From assembly GCA_015499985.1 (NCBI GenBank), contig JAAAUF010000088.1, positions 52,755 through 69,164 on the forward strand: DNA of 16,410 nucleotides, in the 5' to 3' direction. The notes under the pieces were generated by a model, which did not search any database, was not told the origin of the DNA, and saw nothing but the letters and a program-made list of their open reading frames with translations. The translations under genes were made by a program, and so were the position numbers. Each line of letters opens with the position of its first letter. The first letter of the stretch is position 1. The stretch is from Haplosporangium gracile. Taxonomy: Eukaryota > Mortierellomycota > Mortierellomycetes > Mortierellales > Mortierellaceae. This document shows positions 10,072 to 16,410 of the stretch, piece by piece.

Positions 10072-12460
10072 TGTGACCAATGTATCTCTGATGATCCTTC
10101 AAGCTGCGCTCACTACTTTGTCAGCCCCGCTCTCTTATTCTCAGCCATTGTCGCTCTGATAAATGACATGCGTGGTATCAACTGTCAACTAGCTGGATAA
10201 GGATCTAGGTCTCTAGAGCCAGTTTGTTTTCTTCTGTAATTAAAGCAAGGCCCTAGGGGTTACGAGAGCATAAAGGGACCAAACGATTGGGCAAATAGCA
10301 AAAGCAGACCAAACGTGGGCGTTGTCAGGCACATTGTAAATCAGAGCTGGGTTTGTTCAGTGGACGAAAATGGTGCAAGAAAGTAGGCCAAATTTAGAGA
10401 GGTATCCTCCGCATGGTACACTGTGTTCATAAATTCGACCTGAGATATCCCAGGACGAAGAGACAACAACCGCCCAGCCGGCTCACGAAAAAGTCGAGCA
10501 AAGGAGAGAGAAATGAGCGGAGCGGGGTTGATGGTGGGTAAACGAATGACTTTTGTGCATTGCTAGCCGGTTATGTGTTACCCGTAGGAGTCGTCGTGGT
10601 GGAGCGTGAGAATGATGATGTCTCTAGGAAAAAAATACTATGGTGCGATGTTGAGACAAGAGTGAGAGCTGGTACTGCTGGATCATAGCCTAGCTGGTGA
10701 TATTTAGTTCGTAGTGAGACTGCTGATCACTGATGGGCTAAGTCGCGTCACTGCGCCGCAACAAAAAAGAAAGAGGGATAATCTATGCAGCAAGTAAAGT
10801 TCACTTCGATATGATCTGTTGGTGGATACGGTCACTGATAGAGAACGGATCGTTTCTTCTTTCGAATTTTCTCTCTTTTGCTCTCCTTTTATGCATTTCG
10901 TTCTCTTTTTCTTTCTTCGTTCATTCCTTTGTTCATTTCTCTACTATTCATTTTCTACCTTAATCCTTTCCAGCGTAAACAAAGGGTCATGAATCGACAT
11001 TCTGATTGCTTAACCGGTTTGTGGGGAGGGCAAGCAGTAAAATTTTTGTTTGTTTGTTGTTGGATTGCATCCATTTCCATCTCCTCCATTCCATGCGCCT
11101 CGCTTCTGCAGCAGGCGATCAGCGCAGCCGTCCTTCTCTGTAAATGAACTGCGACTCGATATTATCCCTTTCCAGGCTATTCAAAGGCTACAAGAGAGGA
11201 GACCAGTTGAGGCAGACAGCGTAGTGAAGAGGAAGTAATTGTCATGCGTGGGAGTCAATTAGGAAGATTACAACAATTTCGCAAACCAGAAAGTCTCACA
11301 AGAATTTCAACTCCAGCTCTTAGTTGATCCATCCCCCGCACAAAAAAAGAACGGAGACAAGAGAAGAAACAGAACAAACAAACACATCATATTGTTGGGC
11401 ACACATCACACACACCCCTTTACACCTCCACCCACTTTTCACAAGGTCGACGAATTAGAAGAATGACGACAAATGACAGTGTGGAGTCGCTAATGCTTGT
11501 AGCACAAGCCAAAGATGAATTAGCAGAAACGTGAGGTGATTGATGATCGATCGACTCGAGGCATTGAAATGAATTAAGATCAGTCAACGACGAGTGCCAC
11601 GTTGTGTTTTGTGCGATCAAAAGGCAGATAGTGAAAGAGAACTACAACGAGAAGTGGCGAGAAGGAAATGAGGATTCGACTAAACAAAAAAAGAAGTTGA
11701 AGAGAGAAGGAGAGGGGGAGAGAGTTGGCTTACCATAAGCGACCCATCGGTTCAGAATTCTTCCTTTTCATCCACCTTATCCTTTTCGCGGTAGGGCTGT
11801 TTTGTTATAGCTCATCGGCTCCGGCTACTTTATTATGACAAAAAGTGCGTGTAAAGGAGTCGGGCTTGAATTTTTTTGTCTTTTTGTGTTAGTGTTTTGT
11901 GTTCAGTACCATCATCTCATGTACCTTGCTGGAATTACCCACGGGCGGGGTCGGCGTAGATGCGACTAAGAGGTTTAGAAGTCCAGTCCCCTTCATGCCT
12001 GCAATTGCAACGACTTCTCAGAATTCTCATGTGAGCCCGATTCCTTTGCCTCCTTCCTTACCGCACTCCCTCGTTCTCTCTCACTTGTTGTCTCTCTCTC
12101 TCTTCGTGCTGATTCGATTTGCTCATTTGTTTTGTGTTGCGCCTTATGGTGTGTGTGGAAGAACACCAACACGAGTCCCCGATCCCTCATTTTTTTTCTT
12201 TGTGCTCCCTTCTCTCAATCTCTCTCCTTCTACTCCACTTCCCTACTTCTCAATCTCGAATTCTTCTCACGCGCTTTTCATTCCCCTCTCCTTTCTTTCC
12301 CTCTCGTTTGTTCTCTTTTTCGGTCCATCCCGGGTAACAGGAGACAGGAGCGGTCATTCAAAGTTTCAAGACTTTGCAGTCAAACAAGAAAGAACGGTCA
12401 CCACAACATCAACACACACACAAGAAGGGATTGAGACTCAGATGAGTGAGCGCATTTGTT
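10072..12460. other. long intergenic region without a supported gene
   Basis: About 2.4 kb with no ORF that encodes a recognisable protein and no tRNA or rRNA signature that I can see. It contains CT-rich stretches at about 10855-10975 and especially 12045-12335 on the + strand, which resemble the leaders or promoters of genes in this window. GACCAAACG occurs twice, at about 10278 and 10308. The frames at 10878-11147, 11420-11620 (minus) and 11899-12462 are low-complexity or unsupported. Confidence 0.5.
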
Positions 12461-12462
12461 AG

Positions 12463-12471
12463 TTATCAGAT
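12463..12471 (-). promoter_or_regulatory. ATCWGATAA site 1 (iron-type GATA consensus)
   Basis: ATCTGATAA on the minus strand matches ATCWGATAA, the consensus of fungal iron-responsive GATA repressors (SreA, Fep1, Urbs1, Sre1). It is about 430 bp upstream of the GPI-type protein start. Function is inferred. Confidence 0.5.
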
Positions 12472-12544
12472 TCTTTTTCAACAAGAACAAAAAAACAACG
12501 CCAACTCTCTTCTGCTCATTTCTGACATTACCAGTAAAACAAAG

Positions 12545-12553
12545 TTATCAGAT
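12545..12553 (-). promoter_or_regulatory. ATCWGATAA site 2 (iron-type GATA consensus)
   Basis: A second exact ATCTGATAA on the minus strand, 82 bp from site 1, within the second copy of the 20-bp direct repeat. Confidence 0.5.
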
Positions 12554-12730
12554 CCTTTTTGAATACAGTACGAGGAAAAGACGAAGGAACAACGAGGAGC
12601 CATACGGTTTCCTGATCGAGCAGCCTTCTGGAATGTCTCCCGTATCCTGTATACCATATACCCATAAAGAACCCAGCCTGAAGTAGGTGCACCAGACATT
12701 GATAACAGACAGTACAGTACTCAAGCGAGG

Positions 12731-12739
12731 ATCTGATAA
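12731..12739 (+). promoter_or_regulatory. ATCWGATAA site 3 (iron-type GATA consensus)
   Basis: A third exact match, in the opposite orientation, about 40 bp upstream of the TATA-like element. A plain TGATAA core lies nearby at about 12697. Confidence 0.5.
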
Positions 12740-12776
12740 GAACACACAGAGTGCGGAGATCTAATTATTAAACAGA

Positions 12777-12784
12777 CATAAAAA
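12777..12784 (+). promoter_or_regulatory. TATA-like element of the GPI-type protein gene
   Basis: CATAAAAA, 123 bp upstream of the ATG at 12900 and followed by a CT-rich leader. The position matches the TATA elements of the other two secreted-protein genes. Confidence 0.5.
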
Positions 12785-12899
12785 GGATTATGGCTCCCCG
12801 TTTCTCTTCTTTTTCTTTTTTTTTTTATCCTTCACCCTTCACACTCTTCACTCGCCAACACCCTTCCTTCATCCCTACCGCCAACACATATACATCACA

Positions 12900-13607
12900 A
12901 TGAAGATCGCCGTTGCTTTCGCTACTCTCGTCTTGGCCGCGTCTGTCTCTGTCCAGGCCATCGGCCCCGTCGACCCCGCCAAGCTCCCCACCGGCTGGTG
13001 CTCCATGTACGTGGGTACCTGCGAGGAGTCGACCATCCTCGCCGAGTGCGGTGCCAACAGCACCTACACCGCCCACTGTGTCTCGACCTTCTCCTTGGAC
13101 AAGGTCTGCACCTCCTTCTCTGTCTCCTGCGCCTGCACTCCCAAGGCTGGTGGTGACCAGAAGGATGTCTCTGCCAAGGCCCTTAACAAGACCGTTACCG
13201 GTATGTTTTTTTCGAAAAGGACAAAGGAATTCAGGAACAGAGAATACGAAAAGGAAAGTCGTTTAAAAAAGTATATTAACCCATAATGCTTCTTCCTCAC
13301 TCCTCCCTTTCGCTCACTGCTTTCAATAGACATGCCTGGCATGTGCGACAACCTCTCGTTCGCCAAGAACACCACCAACCCCGGTGTCATCTCGGGTGAC
13401 TACCTCCCCAACGGCAAGAAACCCACCTCTACCGCTAACGTCACCTCTCCCGTCACCAACCCCTCCAAGACCGCCTCCTCCGACGGTGCCACTTCCCCCA
13501 CCACCACCCCCGGTGCCGGCAAGTCTGCTGCCTCTGCCCTCCAGATGGCCCTCCCCACCGTTGTCCTCGTTGCCATCTCCATGGGGTTGGCCATGATCCC
13601 CCTGTAA
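12900..13607 (+). CDS. GPI-anchored-type, eight-cysteine cell-surface protein
   Basis: Two exons, 12900-13200 and 13330-13607, separated by a 129-nt intron (GTATGT...CAATAG), giving 192 aa. Residues 1-20 are a signal peptide ending VQA. The mature domain has eight cysteines at 34, 41, 50, 60, 70, 77, 79 and 106 and several N-glycosylation sequons (such as Asn53 and Asn96). It is followed by a Ser/Thr/Pro-rich stalk (about 127-160) and a C-terminal hydrophobic tail (about 168-192) behind small residues (GKSAAS), typical of a GPI attachment signal. Codons are strongly biased to C-ending forms, which suggests high expression. The cysteine spacing does not fit the CFEM pattern, and I cannot name a family. 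AATAAA occurs at 13674. Three iron-type GATA sites upstream suggest control by iron (inference). Confidence 0.88.
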
Positions 13608-13673
13608 ATTGTCATATATCTTAATACTTAATACCCCACACTAAGGCGAGCATGCATTCATTGCGTTAGACAC

Positions 13674-13683
13674 AATAAATAAA
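13674..13683 (+). promoter_or_regulatory. overlapping AATAAA polyadenylation signals
   Basis: AATAAATAAA, two overlapping hexamers, 66 nt after the stop codon of the GPI-type protein gene. Confidence 0.65.
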
Positions 13684-14451
13684 CAATCAAATGCAGAGTG
13701 TACCAAAGAAAAAAAAAGGAGAAATAGGCTCACAATTTGCTTATGCACGAGTGGAGACTGCAGTCACTGTCCCGACATGAGTTCAAGGCCAGCAGAGAGG
13801 GGAGGGACATGGGTAATCAATCACGAAGGACCAAACCAATGAGGTTGGTGCCTCTGTCCCGTCTGTTAAAGTTGGTGTTGCAAACTAAGCAACAGTCAGT
13901 TGACTAAGGAACTGAACCATGAGGCAATATAGGAGGGTCTGTTGCCGAGGGCAATTGTTATTCCACCTTCCAACCTCTGAACCTTTGACAGAGCCCATTG
14001 CCCGGTTCTTGGATATGGATTTAAACGTTTTTTTTTTTTTGGTTGACTTGGTTGATGTAGACCCGAAATAAAAGACTCGCTTGTTGTTACTTTATATCGC
14101 GTGTTCATTTTTTCCTTATCCTCTATCGTCTACCTTCTTCCCTCCGCTCCTTTGCATTCACGCTCGCAACTGGAAAAAAAAGATTCGAAAAAAGGACATT
14201 GGTGGCGCACTCGTCTTTGGGTTGGCCAGGAATGGAGTGGATGTCAAAGCAATAGAGAATGAGTCCCTTTTGACTTACATCCTTGTTACGTTCCCATTCT
14301 GGCCTAGTCTCATTGATGCAACCACCATTGTTTGTCAATCTACATTTCTCATTTCTTTCAACCCTTTCATTTTCCCCTCCGCGCTCTTTACTTTCTACCT
14401 TTCACCTTTCCTTTACTCCAACAAAAAAAAGCCGTGACGATATCAATCAAT
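13684..14451. other. intergenic, no supported gene
   Basis: No convincing coding region or structural RNA. A run of T lies near 14028-14040. From about 14100 on, the + strand becomes CT-rich and leads into the ATG at 14452, as expected for the promoter and leader of the second GT17 gene. Confidence 0.4.
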
Positions 14452-16074
14452 ATGGAGAGTGAGTTGGGGCCTTCTTTGGCGCCCTACCAATAAGCCGCCG
14501 ACTCGTCAAACGACTCTCCTCGTCCTCTTCTCTCTTACATCCCTCTTCCTCACCGCCGAGCTTTATCACCTCGACTAGTCTAAACTGCCCACCAACTGGC
14601 GAACGCTCTTCTCTTCCTTCACTTCCTCCTCTCCCTTTTCCACCTTCTCGTCCGCACCAACAACAGCAGCAAAGCCTTAGAATGTCAAAGGCTACATCCA
14701 CACCAACGAGTTCCGTCAAAGTCTGAACCGCACAAGATTCAAGTAAATCGAAACCTAAACCGCGGTCGGACACAAACTCGAGAAATCTTTCGTCATCACA
14801 GATCCCTATCCAACCTTCACCGCCGATCCCGAAACCCTTCCACCCGACGGCTAACACCGCTCACGAGCCCGTGTCATCGATATCATCCCTGTCAACGACG
14901 AACTCGACATGCTCGGAGTCCACATGGAAGAGCTCAACTCTGTCGTCGACCTCTTTGTGATCGTCGTGTCAGAATTCACTTTCATGCTCAAGCCCAAATC
15001 GCTGTGCTTCCGCAGAAACAGAACCGGTTCAAGAAGTTTGCCCACAACACGTTGGCGCTGTTTGTTCATGAGATGTCGTGGGAGTCAAGGGAAAAGTCCT
15101 TGCACGAGAAGTTGTATGATATTACTTGGGCTCCCGAGGCACATGAGAGCAGTTTGGAGATGTGTGTTGCGTTGAAGGAGAGTGGGGCCACGACGGGGGA
15201 TTGGATTATGTATTCGGATTTGGATGAGATTTCGAGCAAGGATGAGATCACGGCATTGCATGGGGTCAATTCGGATAGGAAGGAGGATCGGTCGTATCGG
15301 TCGGAGCCCGAGCAGAATTTGAAGGTGTTGCCGCAGGGGAAGGATCTGTTCCGGTAAAACTGTGTGTTTTACGAGTACTAGTTTGAGACGAAGAAGTGGA
15401 ATGGACCTGTGGTATTCCGGTACTTTAAGCAGAATTCCACTCACTGTTTACGACGACTTTGTCGCCCTCAGCCAACCTCAGTTACCAGCACCACTACCAC
15501 CGCCAATCCAGGAGCGGCAGCAGCAGCAGGAACTCATTTCTTCACCCGAACCACTACCACCCGCGGCACCAGCAAAGAGACGCCCCATAGCCGCTGAGGT
15601 GTTCAAGAACTTTAAGGAAAAGGACCTAACCTACTACGAGAACTGGGTCCGCGCCGCCAACCGCACAACAGCAGAGATCAAGATGTACAAGGACACCATG
15701 GAGAACCTCTGGATCGATGGCGGGTTTAAGACCAGATGGCTCCGCGATAATGTCAACTTTCCGCTCTTGAACGAGGCCTGCTGGTATTGTACGTACTGTT
15801 AGGTAAATATCTCATAGATCCTGTACAAGCTCCGGTAGTCGTCGCTTCGAGAGTGCAACCGGCCCCGGATAGTAAACAAAGCTTGGATTCTGGATTAGAC
15901 AAGGTCGGGATAGGATCTGATTGGTAGATCTCATCATGAGTTGAGGTACATTCCTGGTAATTATGATGTGCCAGGGTTGTTTACCAGGACAAAGAAAAGC
16001 ACAGGTACCTCCTAGCGGTGCATGGAACGCCCAATGTTAGATACCTCGACTTCGATCCCAACGAACCCTTGTAG
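14452..16074 (+). pseudogene. decayed family-17 glycosyltransferase (copy 2)
   Basis: A second broken GT17 gene in the same orientation as the first. Seen in order: ATG at 14452 in a CT-rich, A-rich leader; a hydrophobic stretch readable as TLLVLFSLTSLFLTAELYHL (about 14500-14560; possible signal anchor); YIHTNEFRQSLNRTRFK (about 14693-14743); RARVIDIIPVNDELDMLGVH and VVDLFVIVVSEFTF (about 14858-14985); FKKFAHNTLALF and GDWIMYSDLDEIS with the DxD motif (about 15030-15235); NGPVVFRYF (about 15400); a Pro/Gln-rich insert; then KMYKDTMENLWIDGGFKTRW, NEACWYCTYC and a tail ending HGTPNVRYLDFDPNEPL at TAG 16072-16074. Frame changes occur upstream of 14684, near 15005, near 15425 and near 15990. In-frame stops: TAA at 14744, 14756, 14852 and 15355; TAG at 15379, 15800, 15815, 15836, 15896 and 15911. 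It converges on the partial gene at the right edge. Confidence 0.85.
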
Positions 16075-16155
16075 GTTCCGCTTTCTTTATTCCTTCTTCC
16101 CTTGCATATATTAAAGCCATTTCCATTAGTTTTTTTTTTTTTTAAAAAAGATTGA

Positions 16156-16161
16156 TTTATT
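16156..16161 (-). promoter_or_regulatory. AATAAA polyadenylation signal of the right-edge gene
   Basis: AATAAA on the minus strand about 100 nt after the stop at 16264-16262. Twelve nt further on, the minus strand carries a run of 14 A (16143-16130). Confidence 0.5.
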
Positions 16162-16261
16162 TGCACAACCAGAAGTTTTTACTTTTTACTTCACTAAAAT
16201 GCCAATACGCGAGAAAAGGACAGACAAGTAGTCCCCAACCAGCTTACTGAAGAAAAATAGT

Positions 16262-16410
16262 TTAGTAGAAGGTCGAGGGGCGCGAACCCATGAAGAGGGC
16301 ACGGTGAGCCTTGTCGGCCGAGCGGATGACACGGTGGGGCAAGGGGAACTTGATACCGGGGACCAAGATCTGCTTGATGTAGGGGCGACGGACATCGGCG
16401 TTGGCAACCT
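16262..16410 (-). CDS. C-terminal end of an unrecognised, probably highly expressed protein (partial)
   Basis: Only 48 residues plus TAA (16264-16262) are visible before the window edge. They read VANADVRRPYIKQILVPGIK at the N-side and end RALFMGSRPSTFY. Codon use is strongly biased (GTC, ATC, AAG, CGC/CGT, CTC/TTG), like the GPI-type gene, which suggests high expression. The segment is basic, with no membrane helix. The two bases before the first full codon are AG, so an intron acceptor just at the edge is possible. I do not recognise the family. A downstream AATAAA supports a real gene end. Confidence 0.7.
   Translation of the reverse strand, partial: VANADVRRPYIKQILVPGIKFPLPHRVIRSADKAHRALFMGSRPSTFY

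Larger units (their letters stand above)
12461..12562 (+). repeat. pair of near-identical 20-bp direct repeats carrying GATA sites
   Basis: 12461-12480 and 12543-12562 match at 18 of 20 positions (AGTTATCAGAT[T/C]CTTTTT...). Both contain TTATCAGAT, the reverse complement of ATCTGATAA. They lie upstream of the eight-cysteine GPI-type protein gene. Confidence 0.6.

Noticed and set aside
11400..11747. minus-strand ATGGGTCGCTTATG followed by a GTAAGC donor, with a 66-codon frame further along
   Set aside because: None of the available acceptors joins the short exon in phase with the longer frame, so no protein can be built.
11899..12462. 187-codon + strand frame rich in Ser, Leu, Pro and Phe
   Set aside because: It comes from the CT-rich block, has no ATG at its start and shows no domain.
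12900..13607. CFEM (heme-binding) domain in the eight-cysteine protein
   Set aside because: The number of cysteines fits, but the spacing, especially C-x1-C late in the domain and the 26-residue gap before the last Cys, does not match the CFEM pattern.
14081..14437. 118-codon + strand hydrophobic frame
   Set aside because: It lies in the CT-rich leader region of the second GT17 pseudogene, with no ATG start in a good context and no domain.
16262..16410. assignment of the right-edge fragment to a ribosomal protein because of its basic, codon-biased sequence
   Set aside because: The visible 48 residues match no ribosomal protein that I can recall; naming it would be a guess.

Overview
The window looks like fungal nuclear DNA, most likely from an early-diverging lineage such as Mortierellomycotina (inference). 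The signs are short introns (96-133 nt) with GTATGT/GTAAGT-type donors, CT-rich leaders, TATA boxes roughly 120-135 bp upstream of start codons, AATAAA signals, and remnants of family-17 glycosyltransferases, a family I recall as expanded in Mortierella-type fungi.

Layout from left to right. (1) 591-2537 (+) is a decayed GT17 glycosyltransferase gene, broken by several frame changes and five in-frame stops. (2) 2650-4410 (-) is an intact four-exon gene for the WD40 ribosome-assembly factor Notchless/Rsa4; its last exon is only 13 nt and restores the usual C-terminal WD ending. (3) 4411-6154 is intergenic and holds a divergent promoter, a small perfect hairpin and a doubtful 51-codon ORF. (4) 6285-6482 (+) encodes a 65-aa secreted peptide with an inhibitor-cystine-knot cysteine pattern. 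(5) 7026-9931 (-) is a six-exon secreted M13 (neprilysin-type) zinc metallopeptidase of 772 aa. (6) About 2.8 kb follows without a gene I can support, including a long CT-rich stretch. (7) 12900-13607 (+) is a two-exon, eight-cysteine protein with a signal peptide and a GPI-type tail. Three exact matches to the iron-responsive GATA consensus ATCWGATAA lie upstream of it. (8) 14452-16074 (+) is a second decayed GT17 gene. (9) 16262-16410 (-) is the C-terminal end of a probably highly expressed gene that I do not recognise.

The genes do not form one pathway. Notchless is nuclear housekeeping. The knottin-like peptide, the M13 peptidase and the GPI-type protein all enter the secretory route, so the middle of the window is rich in surface and secreted products. 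Two same-strand GT17 wrecks about 12 kb apart bracket that block. The most interesting items are the cystine-knot peptide, the cluster of iron-type GATA sites at the GPI-type gene, and the paired GT17 pseudogenes, whose in-frame stops (as read by eye) are all TAG or TAA.
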